Assembly: GCF_009911595.1 (NCBI RefSeq)
Contig: NZ_QWKG01000008.1
Location: forward strand, 1-64,000
Length of the DNA: 64,000 nt
Direction of reading: 5' to 3'
From: Colidextribacter sp. OB.20
Lineage (GTDB): Bacteria; Bacillota; Clostridia; Oscillospirales; Oscillospiraceae
The position numbers and the translations under genes are program-made. How positions within the stretch are numbered: the first letter of the stretch is position 1; every line of letters begins with the position of its first letter. The notes beneath the pieces were generated by a model. That model was not told the origin of the DNA and searched no databases. It saw nothing but the letters and a program-made list of their open reading frames with translations. Of the stretch, positions 15,879 through 25,563 are shown piece by piece.

Positions 15879-17204
15879 ATGAAACCCTTAGTTGCCATTG
15901 TGGGCCGGCCCAACGTGGGCAAGTCCATGCTGTTTAACAAGCTGTGCGGACAGCGGCTGTCTATCGTGGAGGACACCCCCGGGGTCACCCGGGACCGGCT
16001 GTACGCCCAGTGCGAGTGGCGAAACCGCGTATTCGACATCGTGGACACCGGCGGCATCGAGCCGGGCACCGACGACCAGATTTTGTCCTTCATGCGGGAG
16101 CAGGCGGAGATCGCCATCGGCACCGCCACGGTGATTGTCTTTGTCTGCGACATCAAAACCGGCATGACCGCCTCTGACCAGGAGGTAGCCAACATGCTGC
16201 TGCGCTCGGGCAAGCCGGTGGTGCTGGCGGTGAACAAGGCCGACCAGACCGGCCGGGAGAACCCGGACATCTATGAGTTCTACAACCTGGGCCTGGGCGA
16301 CCCCATCGCCGTCTCCGCCGTCCACGGCCACGGCACCGGCGACCTGCTGGACGCCTGCTTCGAGCACTTCCCCCCCGAAGAGGAGGAGGCGGACGAGGAC
16401 GACGTGGTCAAGGTGGCGGTCATCGGCAAGCCCAACGTGGGAAAATCCTCCCTGGTCAACCGTATCCTGGGGGAGGAGCGGGTCATCGTCTCCAACGTGG
16501 CCGGCACCACCCGGGACGCGGTGGACAGCTACTTTGAGAACGAACAGGGGAAATTCCTGTTCATCGACACCGCCGGGATGCGGAAGAAGTCCAAGGTGGA
16601 CGACCGCATTGAAAAATTCTCCGTCCTCCGGGCGACCATGGCCATTGAGCGCAGCGACGTGTGCCTCATCATGATTGACGCCCAGGAGGGGGTCACCGAG
16701 CAGGACACCAAGGTGGCGGGTCTGGCTCACGAAGCGGGTAAGGCCTGCATCATCGTGGTCAACAAGTGGGACGCCATCGAGAAGGACGGCAAGACCATGG
16801 ACAAAATGCGCCAGGACGTGATGCGGGACCTGAGCTATATGACCTATGCCCCCATTGTCTTTATCTCCGCCCTCACTGGCCAGCGGGTGGACCGGCTCTT
16901 CGAGCTCATCAACTACGTGAATAATCAGGCGGCTATGCGCATCACGACAGGAATGCTCAACTCCCTGCTGGCCGACGCCACCGCCCGGGTCCAGCCCCCC
17001 ACCGACAAGGGCCGCAGGCTCAAGGTCTACTATATGACCCAGGTGGGAGTGAAACCCCCACACTTCGTCTGCTTCTGCAACGACGCAAGGCTCTTCCACT
17101 TCTCCTACCAGCGGTATCTGGAGAATCAGATCCGCTCCACCTTCGGCCTGGAGGGCACCCCGGTGCGCCTCACCGTCCGGGAGCGGAGCGAGAAGGAGGG
17201 GTAA
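15879..17204 (+). CDS. der: Ribosome-assembly GTPase Der (EngA)
   Basis: Essential GTPase of 50S ribosomal subunit assembly. Two consecutive G domains: GRPNVGKSMLFN near residue 8 with DTPGVTRDR and NKADQ, and GKPNVGKSSLVNRILG near residue 183 with DTAGMRKKSKVDD and NKWD. They are followed by the C-terminal KH-like domain (KVYYMTQVGVKPPHFVCFCND). At 441 residues it has the normal length. GGAGGA precedes ATG. Three bases separate its stop from plsY, so the two are co-translated. Confidence 0.97.
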   Translation: MKPLVAIVGRPNVGKSMLFNKLCGQRLSIVEDTPGVTRDRLYAQCEWRNRVFDIVDTGGIEPGTDDQILSFMREQAEIAIGTATVIVFVCDIKTGMTASDQEVANMLLRSGKPVVLAVNKADQTGRENPDIYEFYNLGLGDPIAVSAVHGHGTGDLLDACFEHFPPEEEEADEDDVVKVAVIGKPNVGKSSLVNRILGEERVIVSNVAGTTRDAVDSYFENEQGKFLFIDTAGMRKKSKVDDRIEKFSVLRATMAIERSDVCLIMIDAQEGVTEQDTKVAGLAHEAGKACIIVVNKWDAIEKDGKTMDKMRQDVMRDLSYMTYAPIVFISALTGQRVDRLFELINYVNNQAAMRITTGMLNSLLADATARVQPPTDKGRRLKVYYMTQVGVKPPHFVCFCNDARLFHFSYQRYLENQIRSTFGLEGTPVRLTVRERSEKEG

Positions 17205-17207
17205 GGA

Positions 17208-17852
17208 ATGCTTGATTATCTGCCTGCCAATGCCCCCTTTTTCTTTGCTGCCATTGCGCTTTGCGCCTACTTCTGCGGTTGCTTTAACGGGGCGGTCATT
17301 GTATCCAAGTATATCCTACGTGACGATATCCGTACTCATGGCAGCGGCAATGCTGGACTGACCAACTTCTACCGCTCCTTTGGCGGCTTTCTGACGTTGG
17401 TGGTCATCCTGTGCGACGTGCTGAAAGCGGTTCTTGCCATATGGATCGCCGCTGATATCGTCAATACACCGGCTGAGGCAGTCATTTTGGCGAAATACTG
17501 GGCGGGGCTTTGGTGCCTGCTGGGCCACATGTTCCCCTGCATGTTCCACTTCAAGGGGGGCAAGGGTATCCTGTCCGGCGGAACCATCGCCATTATGCTG
17601 GACTGGCGCATCGCCCTCGTCGTCTGGGGCGGGTTTATCGTGCTGGTCCTGCTCACCCGGTATGTCTCCCTGGGCTCCTGCTGGGCCGGGGCGTCCTTCC
17701 CCTTCGTTACCTGGTTCGTCTATCAGAACGTGATTCTACTGGTTTTGTCCATCGTCATCGGCGGGCTCATTTTGTACATGCACCGGGCCAATATCCACCG
17801 GCTGCTCACTGGAACGGAGAACAAGTTCAGCCTGCACCACAAGAAAGCGTAA
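17208..17852 (+). CDS. plsY: Acyl-phosphate:glycerol-3-phosphate acyltransferase PlsY
   Basis: Membrane enzyme that acylates glycerol-3-phosphate using acyl phosphate, the first step of phospholipid synthesis. 214 residues with about five hydrophobic segments. Conserved motifs: HGSGNAGLTNFYRSFGG near residue 45, and GHMFPCMFHFKGGKGI near residue 105. It is tightly coupled to der and followed, across a repeat, by gpsA, which makes its substrate glycerol-3-phosphate; the pairing makes metabolic sense. ATG with GTAAGGA upstream. Confidence 0.95.
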   Translation: MLDYLPANAPFFFAAIALCAYFCGCFNGAVIVSKYILRDDIRTHGSGNAGLTNFYRSFGGFLTLVVILCDVLKAVLAIWIAADIVNTPAEAVILAKYWAGLWCLLGHMFPCMFHFKGGKGILSGGTIAIMLDWRIALVVWGGFIVLVLLTRYVSLGSCWAGASFPFVTWFVYQNVILLVLSIVIGGLILYMHRANIHRLLTGTENKFSLHHKKA

Positions 17853-17964
17853 AAAAGCCTCCCTTCGTGAAGGGAGGTGGCATCCGCGAAGCGGATGACG
17901 GAGGGTTTTCCAAAAGAAACCCCCACCCGGCTTTGCCGGGAGCCCCCTTTGCGAAGGGGGCCTT
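17853..17964. repeat. Family A dispersed palindromic repeat
   Basis: GCCTCCCTTCGTGAAGGGAGG, ATCCGCGAAGCGGAT, GGAGGGTTTTC, then ACCCCCACCCGGCTTTGCC and CCCCCTTTGCGAAGGGGG. It lies between plsY and gpsA. Confidence 0.85.
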
Positions 17965-17986
17965 ATGAAAACTGGGAGGTATTGCT

Positions 17987-18988
17987 ATGAAAATCACAGT
18001 TCTTGGCAGCGGCGCCTGGGGGACGGCCCTGGCGCTCTTACTGCTGGAAAACGGCAACGACGTGACCCTGTGGTCCTACCTGGAGGAGGAGTCCGCCGTC
18101 CTCCGGGAGACCCGGGAGAACCCCATGCTCAAGGGGGTCCCCCTGCCTGAGGAGCTGAAGCTCACCACCGACATGGCGGCCGTGAAGGGCTGTGGGCTGG
18201 TGGTGGTGGCCACCCCCTCCTTCGCCGTGCGGTCCACCGCGAAGCAGCTCAGGGAGCTGGCCGACCCGGGCACCATCCTGGTCTCCGTGTCCAAGGGCAT
18301 CGAGAAGGACAGCTCCCTGCGCCTGAGCCAGGTGATTGAGGAGGAGGTCCAGGGCAAATGCCCGGTGGTGGTGCTGTCCGGGCCCTCCCACGCTGAGGAG
18401 GTGGGCCGGAAAATCCCCACCGGGGTGGTGGTGGCCTCCGAGGACCTGAAAATCGCCGAACAGGTCCAGGACCTGTTCATGAATCAGCGCTTCCGGGTGT
18501 ACACCAGCGACGACAAGGTGGGCACTGAGATCTGCGCCGCCCTGAAAAACATCATCGCCCTGTGCGCCGGCTGCTGCGACGGCATGGGCTGCGGCGACAA
18601 CACCAAGGCCCTGCTCATGACCCGGGGGCTGGCTGAGATGGCCCGGCTGGGCGTGGCCCTGGGGGGCAGGAAGGACACCTTCACCGGCCTGGCCGGCGTC
18701 GGCGACCTGATCGTCACCTGCTGCTCCATGCACTCCCGGAACCGCCGGTGCGGCATCCTCATCGGCCAGGGCGTGCCGGTGGACGAGGCCCGGAAGCAGA
18801 TCGGCGCAGTGGTGGAGGGCTACTACGCCGCCGCCAACGCCCGGGCCCTGGCCCGGAAGGCCGGGGTGGAGATGCCCATCGCCCAGGCTGCCTATGAGGT
18901 CCTCTACGAGGGCCGGGATGTCCACGCCGTGGTGGAGGACCTGATGCGGCGGGCCAAACGGTCCGAGCGGGACGAGAGCTATCTCTGA
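17987..18988 (+). CDS. gpsA: Glycerol-3-phosphate dehydrogenase [NAD(P)+] GpsA
   Basis: Reduces dihydroxyacetone phosphate to sn-glycerol-3-phosphate in the cytoplasm for phospholipid synthesis. At 333 residues it is full length. The nucleotide-binding motif ITVLGSGAWGTALALLL is at the N terminus; catalytic and substrate regions include LSGPSHAEEVGRKIPTG, CAALKNIIALCAGCCDGMGCGDNTKA and GLAGVGDLIVTCCSMHSRNRRCG. ATG follows GGGAGG. It works with plsY immediately upstream. Confidence 0.97.
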   Translation: MKITVLGSGAWGTALALLLLENGNDVTLWSYLEEESAVLRETRENPMLKGVPLPEELKLTTDMAAVKGCGLVVVATPSFAVRSTAKQLRELADPGTILVSVSKGIEKDSSLRLSQVIEEEVQGKCPVVVLSGPSHAEEVGRKIPTGVVVASEDLKIAEQVQDLFMNQRFRVYTSDDKVGTEICAALKNIIALCAGCCDGMGCGDNTKALLMTRGLAEMARLGVALGGRKDTFTGLAGVGDLIVTCCSMHSRNRRCGILIGQGVPVDEARKQIGAVVEGYYAAANARALARKAGVEMPIAQAAYEVLYEGRDVHAVVEDLMRRAKRSERDESYL

Positions 18989-18993
18989 TAAAC

Positions 18994-19111
18994 TGTAGGG
19001 GGCGACGACCCGGCGCTCCGCGTCTTACGTCCATCATAAGACGGCGGGCCGGGGGCGTCCCGCCCTGAAATATTGATGTAACGGGGCGGCACAGAGGCCG
19101 CCCCCTACAAA
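18994..19111. repeat. Family B dispersed palindromic repeats (two units)
   Basis: CTGTAGGGGGCGACGACCC with an inverted partner CGGGGGCGTCCCGCCC, then GGGGCGGCACAGAGGCCGCC and CCCCTACAA. It fills the gpsA to alaX-like gap. Confidence 0.75.
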
Positions 19112-19125
19112 ATGATGGTGATACA

Positions 19126-20286
19126 ATGACCGAAAAATTATTCGAACAGGACGCCTTTCTCATCAAATTTGAGGCCCAGGTCCTCTCCTGCGAAAAGGGG
19201 AAGAGGGGCTTCGACATCGTGCTGGACCGCACCGCCTTCTTCCCCGAGGGGGGCGGCCAGCCCTGGGACACCGGGCGGCTGGAGGCCGCCGGGAGGCGGG
19301 TCAAGGTGCTGGAAACCCACAACCGTGGGGAGGAAATCGTCCACACCTGCAGCCACCCTCTGGAGCCGGGGGACCCCGTCACCGGGGTCATCGACTGGGA
19401 CCGGCGGTTCGACCTGATGCAGCAGCACTCGGGGGAGCACATCGTCTCCGGGCTGGCCCACTATCTCTGGGGCTGTGAGAACATGGGCTTCCACCTGGGG
19501 GCGGAGGTGGTCACCATCGATCTGTCCCTCCCCCTCACCGAGGAGCAGTTCGCCACGCTGGAGGAGACCGCCAACTGGCACCTCTGGCAGGTCAATGAGC
19601 CGGTAAAAATTACATACCCCTCCCCCGCCGAGCTGGAGCACATCCACTACCGGAGCAAGAAGGAGATCGACGGTCAGGTGCGGATTGTGGAGTTTCCCGG
19701 GGCGGACTGCTGCGCCTGCTGCGGCACCCACGTAAATTATCCCGCCCAGGTGGGGCTGATTAAGCTGCTGTCCATGCAAAAGTTCCGGGAGGGGGTGCGC
19801 ATCGAGCTTGTCTGCGGAGGCCGGGCCTTCCGCTATCTCAGCCGCTGCATGGAGCAGAACGCCCGGGTGTCCCATTTCCTGTCCGCCAAGCCCTTTGAAA
19901 CGGCGGGGGCGGTGGCGAAGCTGCTGGCAAAAAATGAGGAGCTCAAGGCCCGCCTTACCGTGCTGGAGGAGGACCGCTTTGCCCAGCTGGCCGGGCAGTA
20001 CGCCGGGGCCGGGGACGTGCTCCTCTTCGAGCCCGGCCTGTCTCCCGACTCCCTGCGCCGGCTGTGTGACGCCGTCCTGCACACCTGCGGCGGCCGGTGC
20101 GCCTGCTTCTCCGGAGACAATTCCTCCGGGTATAAATATGCCATCGGCCAGGCGGGCGGCGATCTGCGGAGCTTCGTGAAGGAGCTGAACCAGGCCCTCC
20201 GTGGCCGAGGGGGCGGCAAGCCCGACTTCGTCCAAGGGGGCGTGCAGGCCGGCCGGACAGAGATAGAGGCCTATTTCAACACCTAA
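19126..20286 (+). CDS. Alanyl-tRNA editing protein (AlaX-L-like) with DHHA1 domain
   Basis: 386 residues related to the editing and C-terminal parts of alanyl-tRNA synthetase; it would hydrolyse mischarged Ser- or Gly-tRNA(Ala). Zinc/catalytic motifs are intact: QQHSGEHIVSG near residue 103 (HxxxH) and CACCGTHVNYPAQVGLIKL near residue 200 (CxxxH). A coiled-coil-like stretch (KLLAKNEELKARLTVLEEDR) links to a DHHA1-like tail containing GDNSSGYKYAIGQAGGDLR. The catalytic aminoacylation domain is absent. ATG preceded by GATGGTG, a weak site. Confidence 0.9.
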   Translation: MTEKLFEQDAFLIKFEAQVLSCEKGKRGFDIVLDRTAFFPEGGGQPWDTGRLEAAGRRVKVLETHNRGEEIVHTCSHPLEPGDPVTGVIDWDRRFDLMQQHSGEHIVSGLAHYLWGCENMGFHLGAEVVTIDLSLPLTEEQFATLEETANWHLWQVNEPVKITYPSPAELEHIHYRSKKEIDGQVRIVEFPGADCCACCGTHVNYPAQVGLIKLLSMQKFREGVRIELVCGGRAFRYLSRCMEQNARVSHFLSAKPFETAGAVAKLLAKNEELKARLTVLEEDRFAQLAGQYAGAGDVLLFEPGLSPDSLRRLCDAVLHTCGGRCACFSGDNSSGYKYAIGQAGGDLRSFVKELNQALRGRGGGKPDFVQGGVQAGRTEIEAYFNT

Positions 20287-20290
20287 GGCT

Positions 20291-20442
20291 TGTTTGAAAA
20301 ATGTCAATACGCCCAAGGGGCGGGTCTTTTTCTGCCATACTGTCCCAATTTTTCTTGAAATACATCCAGTATTCATGCGAAAAATTGTGTTTGTCTGGCA
20401 GAAAAATCCCTCACCACTGTGCATATTTCCATTTTTCAAACA
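20291..20442. repeat. 152-bp MITE-like long inverted repeat
   Basis: Nested perfect arms: TGTTTGAAAAATG / CATTTTTCAAACA at the ends (20291-20303, 20430-20442); TTTTTCTGCCA / TGGCAGAAAAA (20327-20337, 20396-20406); CAATTTTTC / GAAAAATTG (20346-20354, 20379-20387). AT-rich, no coding potential. It could be a miniature mobile element or a structured RNA. Confidence 0.6.
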
Positions 20443-20449
20443 GCGCCCA

Positions 20450-20512
20450 GCAAAACGAAGTTTTGCGAAAAAGTTTCTTTTCGGTTCCTTTTCTTTTCTA
20501 AAGAAAAGGAAC
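20450..20512. repeat. Family C AT-rich repeat
   Basis: GCAAAACGAAGTTTTGC, then AAAAAGTTTCTTTTCGGTTCC and the hairpin GTTCCTTTTCTTT-CTA-AAGAAAAGGAAC. Related copies are at 39749 and 49832. Confidence 0.65.
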
Positions 20513-20532
20513 AAAAGAAGGAGGCAACCCCC

Positions 20533-21159
20533 ATGAACGGTCTGTTTTTCGCCCTGGAGGGCATCGACGGCAGCGGCAAGTCCACCCAGCTGAAGCTGCT
20601 GGCCAAGCGGCTGGAGGAGGCCGGCTTCCCCTGTCTGACCACCTGCGAGCCCACAGAGCGGCCCATCGGCAGACTGCTGCGCCAGGTGCTCACCGGACAG
20701 GTGAGGTGCGACAGCAGGGTGGTGGCAACCCTCTTCGCCGCCGACCGGCTGGACCATCTGCTCAACGAGGAAAACGGTCTGTGCAGGGCTTTGGCCAGCG
20801 GGGTGACGGTGCTCTGTGACCGCTACTATTTCTCCTCCTACGCCTACCAGAGTGTGGATCTGCCCCTGGACTGGGTCATTCAAGCCAACCAGCCCTGCGC
20901 CGACCTGCTGCGGCCCACCGCCACCATATTTATCGACGTCGATCCGGAGCTGGCTCTGGAGCGCATCGTCCAAAGCCGGGAGAATACCGAGCTGTTTGAG
21001 ACGAGAGACCGGCTCATCCGCACCCGGGAGCAGTATTTCAAGGTTTTTGACATGCACCGGGACCTGGAAAAGGTCATCTTCATCCGGGGAGGCCGGGATA
21101 TTGACACGGTGGCACAGGATATCTGGGAGCGGGTGCGCCCTTTTTTTCAGGGGCTGTAG
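20533..21159 (+). CDS. tmk: dTMP kinase
   Basis: Phosphorylates dTMP to dTDP. 208 residues, normal for the family. P-loop ALEGIDGSGKSTQLKLL at the N terminus; TTCEPTERPIGRLLR; DRYYFSSYAYQS, the thymidylate kinase DRY signature, near residue 97; and QPCADLLRPTATIFIDVDPE. ATG at 20533 is preceded by GGAGG. The upstream in-frame stretch runs through the family C repeat and is not coding. A 66-base gap separates it from the next small gene. Confidence 0.95.
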   Translation: MNGLFFALEGIDGSGKSTQLKLLAKRLEEAGFPCLTTCEPTERPIGRLLRQVLTGQVRCDSRVVATLFAADRLDHLLNEENGLCRALASGVTVLCDRYYFSSYAYQSVDLPLDWVIQANQPCADLLRPTATIFIDVDPELALERIVQSRENTELFETRDRLIRTREQYFKVFDMHRDLEKVIFIRGGRDIDTVAQDIWERVRPFFQGL

Positions 21160-21225
21160 GCCGAACCTCCGCCCTGTCCGGCGCATAGGATACCACGGAC
21201 TTCGATCCAACAGGAGGTGACTTTC

Positions 21226-21444
21226 ATGGTGACTATGCTGGCCACTGTCGTCCAGTCCTGGAATACCACCCAGGTTCTGGTCACCGACAACAGCAACGGG
21301 CAGGAGGTGCTGGTCAATACCAGCTTCAACACCGGCAATCTGTCCGCTGGCGATCAGGTGCGCATCGTCTATGACGGCATTATGACCGCCAGCATTCCCC
21401 CCCAGATCAGCGCCCAATCCATCTGCGTACAGAGGTTGTATTAA
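21226..21444 (+). CDS. Small beta-rich protein of unknown function
   Basis: 72 residues with alternating hydrophobic strands (ATVVQSWNTTQVLVTDNSNGQEVLVNTS, GDQVRIVYDGIMTASIPPQISA), suggesting an OB-like small barrel such as in short DUF3221-type proteins. No signal peptide. ATG at 21226 follows AGGAGG; an in-frame GTG overlapping that site is less likely. Its stop codon overlaps that of the convergent aldo/keto reductase gene by a few bases. Function unknown. Confidence 0.65.
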   Translation: MVTMLATVVQSWNTTQVLVTDNSNGQEVLVNTSFNTGNLSAGDQVRIVYDGIMTASIPPQISAQSICVQRLY

Positions 21445-22454
21445 ACCAAAAAGCGCGTCCAGTACTCCTTATAGTTATCCTGGAGCAGGCGGGGGGTATC
21501 CAGGCCGTAGGGGCACTTGGCGGCGCACTGGCCGCAGCGCAGGCAGCTCTCGATAAGCTTCATCTTCTCCTGCCACTCCTCCGACAGCCACCCGGCGGTC
21601 GGGGCCCGGCGGAGCATCAGAGACATGCGGGCGCACTGGTTGATCTCGATGCCCACCGGGCAGGGCATACAGTAGCCGCAGCCCCGGCAGAAATCACCGG
21701 ACAGCTCCGCCCGGTCCCGGTCAATGACCGTCTGGTACTCCGCCGTCAGGGCGGGGGTCTGCTTCACACAGGCCAGGAACTGGTCCAGCTCCCACTCGTG
21801 CTGCACCCCCCAGATGGGGACAACCCCCTCCTGACCGGCCATCCAGGCCGCGGCGGCCATGCCGTCCCGGATCAGGCCGCCGGCCATCCCCTTCATGGCT
21901 ACAAAGCCCATCCCCCTGGCCCGGCACTTGTCCACCAGCTCCTGCTCCTGAGGGCCGGCAAGGTAGCTGTAGGGGAACTGAAGCAGGGCGTACAGCCCGG
22001 AGTCGACGGCCTCATGGGCCACCGCCAGCCGGTGGTTGGTGATGGCAATGTGGCGGATCTTGCCCTGCCGTTTGGCCTCCAGGGCGGCATCGTAGAGGCC
22101 GTCCTCCCCTCCGGGTCTGGGGCAGAAGGCGGGGTTGTGGAACTGGTAGACATCAATGCAGTCGGTGCCCAGCATTTTCAGGCTGGTCTCCAGGTCCTTC
22201 CACATCCCTTCCGCCGTCTGGGCCGTGGTCTTGGTGGCAATGACCACCCTGTCCCGGACGCCGGCAAAGGCATAGCCCAGCTTCTCCTCGCTGTCAGAGT
22301 AGGCCCGGGCGGTGTCGAAGTAGTTCATTCCGCCATCCAGCGCCTTACGCAGCAGGTGGGCCGCGTCCTCTTTGGAAATCCGCTGGATGGGCAGGCAGCC
22401 AAAGCCGTTTTTCTCGATCTCAATGCCGGTGGAACCTAATTGGACCTTTGTCAT
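21441..22454 (-). CDS. Aldo/keto reductase with C-terminal 4Fe-4S ferredoxin domain
   Basis: 337 residues. An aldo/keto reductase barrel (LGSTGIEIEKNGFGCLP at the start; FDTARAYSDSEEKLG carrying the catalytic Asp/Tyr; ATKT; VYQFHNP) is followed by two Cys clusters typical of this clostridial subgroup: CRGCGYCMPCPVG near residue 255 and CLRCGQCAAKCPYGLDTP near 305. The second gives a ferredoxin-like site, so electron transfer through Fe-S centres is likely. Substrate unknown. ATG with AGGAGG upstream; followed on the other side by repeat-filled DNA towards valS. Confidence 0.93.
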   Translation of the reverse strand: MTKVQLGSTGIEIEKNGFGCLPIQRISKEDAAHLLRKALDGGMNYFDTARAYSDSEEKLGYAFAGVRDRVVIATKTTAQTAEGMWKDLETSLKMLGTDCIDVYQFHNPAFCPRPGGEDGLYDAALEAKRQGKIRHIAITNHRLAVAHEAVDSGLYALLQFPYSYLAGPQEQELVDKCRARGMGFVAMKGMAGGLIRDGMAAAAWMAGQEGVVPIWGVQHEWELDQFLACVKQTPALTAEYQTVIDRDRAELSGDFCRGCGYCMPCPVGIEINQCARMSLMLRRAPTAGWLSEEWQEKMKLIESCLRCGQCAAKCPYGLDTPRLLQDNYKEYWTRFLV

Positions 22455-22472
22455 GGGGGACCTCCTTTTCCG

Positions 22473-22725
22473 TAGGGGGCGGCCTCCGCGCCGCCCCGCT
22501 GTCTCTTCTCGGGGAAACGAGCCGGGACAGAGCTTGGCCCATTCTTCGCTGTAGGGCGCGACGACCCCGGCGCGCCCTGTTTCTCTTTCGGGGATGGCGG
22601 CGGGTCGAATCGTCCCGCTGTTTTGTCGCGGGAAACGGGCCGGGACAGAGCCCGGCCCCTACACAGAATATGGGAGAGGGGACCATCCGTATGTACGGGC
22701 GGCTGATAGCCGCCCCTGCAAATTA
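22473..22725. repeat. Cluster of family B repeats between valS and the aldo/keto reductase
   Basis: At least four units: GTAGGGGGCGGCCTCCGCGCC, GTAGGGCGCGACGACCCCGG, CCCGGCCCCTACA and ACGGGCGGCTGATAGCCGCC. No gene in this gap of about 270 bases. Confidence 0.75.
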
Positions 22726-25368
22726 CATCCCCTTCAGCTGCGCCTCCAGCTTGGCTACCAGCTCGGTGAGCTGGACAGAGCGCTCCCTCTCCGCCTCCAC
22801 CACCTGGGCGGGGGCCTTGTTCACAAAGCCAGGGTTGTTCAGCTTGGTGTTCAGCTTGTCCAGCTCGGCGGACTGCTTCTTCAACTCCTTTTCCACCCGG
22901 GCCCTCTCCTTCTCCAGGTCCACCAGCTCGCCCAGAGGGATGGACAGCTGGGCGGCGTGGGTGACGATGGACACCTGGCCGGCCTGGACGGCGGCGTCGT
23001 CGGCCTTAGCGTCAGCGAAGGGGACGATCTCCACCTGGCTGGCGTAGGCCAGCTTTTTCAGGAAGGGCACGCCCAGAGTGAAGGTCTCCCTCTCCATGGT
23101 CGCCACGGTGAGGTGGGCCTTTTTGGAGGGGGGCACGTTCATCTCGCTGCGGCGGCCGCGGATAGCCCGGATGGCGTCCATAATCAGCTCCATGGCCTTC
23201 TCCTCCGCCGGGAAGTCCATGGCGTCAGAGGCCACAGGCCAATTTTGCATCATCAGGAAGTCCCCCTCATGGGGCAGGGCCTGCCAAATTTCCTCCGTGA
23301 TGAAGGGCATAAAGGGGTGGAGAAGCTTGAGCATCTCCGTCAGCACCCAGCACAGCACCTGCTGCGCCCGGACCTTGCTGTCCTCGTCCTCCCCCTGGAG
23401 GCGGGTCTTGGTCAGCTCGATATACCAGTCGCAGTAGTCGTCCCAGATGAAGTCGTAAATCTTCTGGGCGGCAACGCCCAGCTCATAGCGGTCCATGTTC
23501 TCGGTGATCTCGGCCACAGCCCGGTTCAGCTTGGACAGAATCCACTTGTCCTCCAGCTCCAGCCGTTCCGGCAGCTCGCACCTGTCGATGGTCAGATTCA
23601 TCATCAGGAAGCGGCTGGCGTTCCAGATTTTGTTGGCGAAGTTGCGCATAGCCTCACACCGCTCGGTGAAGAAGCGCATATCGTTGCCCGGGGAGTTGCC
23701 CGTTACCAGGTTGAAGCGCAGGGCGTCGGCGCCGTATTTGTCGGCGATCTCCAGGGGGTCGATGCCGTTGCCCAGGGACTTGGACATCTTCCGGCCCTTG
23801 TCGTCCCGGATCAGGCCGTGGATGAAGACGGTGTGGAAGGGGGGCTTTCCTGTGTGCTCACAGGCGGAGAAGATCATCCGGGCCACCCAGAAGAAGATAA
23901 TGTCGTAGCCGGTGACCAGCACGTCGGTGGGGTAGAAATACTTGAAATCCTCGCTGTTTTCGTCCGGCCAGCCCAGGGTGGAGAATGGCCACAGGGCGGA
24001 GGAGAACCAAGTATCCAGCACGTCGGGGTCCCGCTCAATGTGCTTAGAGCCGCACTTCTCACAGCAGTCGGGATCGGTCTCAGAGACGGTCACATGTCCG
24101 CAGTCAGCGCAGTACCAGGCGGGAATCTGATGGCCCCACCACAGCTGGCGGGAGATGCACCAGTCGTGGACGTTCTCCATCCAGTTGGTGTAGGTCTTGG
24201 CGAAGCGGTCTGGGACAAACTTCGTCTCCCCCTCGTTGACCACCCGCAGGGCCTCCTTGGCCAGGGGCTCCATGCGGACGAACCACTGGGCGGAGATGAG
24301 GGGCTCCACGTCGCTGTGGCAGCGGTAGCAGGTGCCCACATTGTGGGAATAGGGCTCGATCTTCTCCATCAGCCCCAGGGCCTCCAGGTCGGCGACCACC
24401 GCCTTCCGGGCCTCGTAGCGGTCCATGCCCTCATATTTGCCGCCGTTGGCGTTGACCACGCCGCTGTCGTCCAGCACCCGGATGGTCTCCAGGTTGTGGC
24501 GCAGGCCCACCTCGAAGTCGTTGGGGTCGTGGGCGGGGGTCATCTTTACACAGCCCGTGCCGAAGTCCATCTCCACATACTCGTCGGCCACAATGGGAAT
24601 CTCCCGGTCCATCAGGGGCAGGATGCAGGTCTTGCCCACCAGGTGCTTGTACCGCTCGTCGTTGGGGTTGACGGCCACGCCGGTATCGCCCATCATGGTC
24701 TCGGGCCGGGTGGTGGCCACCACCAGATAGCCGGAGCCGTCGGCCAGGGGGTAGCGCATGTGCCACAGGTAGCCGGGCTTGTCCTGATACTCCACCTCCG
24801 CGTCGCTCAGCGCGGTGACGCAGTGGGGGCACCAGTTGATGATCCGGGAGCCCTTGTAGATCAGGTCCTTCTTATAGAGGGAGACGAACACGTGCCGCAC
24901 CGCCCGGGACAGCCCCTCGTCCATGGTGAAGCGGGAGCGCTCCCAGTCGGCGGAGATGCCCAGCTTCTTCTGCTGGGCCACAATCCGGGCGCCGTATTTG
25001 GCCTTCCAGTCCCACACCCGCTCCAGGAACTTCTCCCGGCCCAGGTCGTAGCGGCTCAGGCCCTCATTGTTGCGCAGCTCCTCCTCCACCTTCACCTGGG
25101 TGGCGATGCCCGCGTGGTCGGTGCCCGGGAGGTACAGGGCGGCATAGCCCTGCATCCGCTTGTAGCGGATGAGCATGTCCTGGAGGGAGTCGTCCATGGC
25201 GTGGCCCATGTGCAGCTGGCCGGTGACGTTGGGGGGCGGCATGACAATGGTGAAGGGCTTCTTTTTGGGGTCCCGGTGGCCCTTGAAGCAGCCCGCCTTC
25301 TCCCAGGTATCATAGACGCGGGCCTCAACCTCCTGGGGCTCATAAACCTTTGGCAGTTCTTTTTTCAT
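22723..25368 (-). CDS. valS: Valyl-tRNA synthetase
   Basis: Class I synthetase charging tRNA-Val, 881 residues, normal for the bacterial enzyme. HIGH motif as [15 protein letters not shown] near residue 45; editing domain with [24 protein letters not shown] as [14 protein letters not shown] near residue 520; C-terminal coiled coil ([18 protein letters not shown]). AGGAG precedes ATG. No T-box motif lies in the 190 bases upstream, which hold a family A repeat instead. The nearest minus-strand T-box is about 3 kb upstream, before the YcxB-like genes. Confidence 0.97.
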   Translation of the reverse strand: MKKELPKVYEPQEVEARVYDTWEKAGCFKGHRDPKKKPFTIVMPPPNVTGQLHMGHAMDDSLQDMLIRYKRMQGYAALYLPGTDHAGIATQVKVEEELRNNEGLSRYDLGREKFLERVWDWKAKYGARIVAQQKKLGISADWERSRFTMDEGLSRAVRHVFVSLYKKDLIYKGSRIINWCPHCVTALSDAEVEYQDKPGYLWHMRYPLADGSGYLVVATTRPETMMGDTGVAVNPNDERYKHLVGKTCILPLMDREIPIVADEYVEMDFGTGCVKMTPAHDPNDFEVGLRHNLETIRVLDDSGVVNANGGKYEGMDRYEARKAVVADLEALGLMEKIEPYSHNVGTCYRCHSDVEPLISAQWFVRMEPLAKEALRVVNEGETKFVPDRFAKTYTNWMENVHDWCISRQLWWGHQIPAWYCADCGHVTVSETDPDCCEKCGSKHIERDPDVLDTWFSSALWPFSTLGWPDENSEDFKYFYPTDVLVTGYDIIFFWVARMIFSACEHTGKPPFHTVFIHGLIRDDKGRKMSKSLGNGIDPLEIADKYGADALRFNLVTGNSPGNDMRFFTERCEAMRNFANKIWNASRFLMMNLTIDRCELPERLELEDKWILSKLNRAVAEITENMDRYELGVAAQKIYDFIWDDYCDWYIELTKTRLQGEDEDSKVRAQQVLCWVLTEMLKLLHPFMPFITEEIWQALPHEGDFLMMQNWPVASDAMDFPAEEKAMELIMDAIRAIRGRRSEMNVPPSKKAHLTVATMERETFTLGVPFLKKLAYASQVEIVPFADAKADDAAVQAGQVSIVTHAAQLSIPLGELVDLEKERARVEKELKKQSAELDKLNTKLNNPGFVNKAPAQVVEAERERSVQLTELVAKLEAQLKGM

Positions 25369-25419
25369 GAAAATGTCTCCTTTTATTGTAAATGTTCCAG
25401 GTTTCTACCCTAACGCCTC

Positions 25420-25553
25420 CCTTTCGTGAAAGGAGGGGGACCGCCGCCGCAGGCGGTGGTGGAGGGTTTTCCCTACCTGATAAATGCACCATTCCCTTTG
25501 GGAAAACCCCCACCCGGCTTCGCCGGGAGCCCCCTTTTGCAAGGGGGCCTTTG
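25420..25553. repeat. Family A dispersed palindromic repeat
   Basis: CCTCCCTTTCGTGAAAGGAGG, CCGCCGCCGCAGGCGG, GGAGGGTTTTCC, then AAAACCCCCACCCGGCTTCG and CCCCCTTTTGCAAGGGGG. It lies immediately upstream of valS. Confidence 0.85.
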
Positions 25554-25563
25554 GGTGCGGAAC

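Noticed and set aside
19138-21417. 759-codon minus-strand frame over the AlaX-like and tmk genes
   Set aside because: Antisense to two clear enzymes with intact motifs; crosses a repeat block.
22594-25413. 939-codon open frame opposite valS
   Set aside because: Lies antisense to an unmistakable valS; long antisense frames are expected in this GC-rich DNA, and the translation shows no domain.
25369-25560. T-box directly upstream of valS
   Set aside because: No GGTGGNACCGCG-type sequence or terminator is present; the region is a family A repeat.
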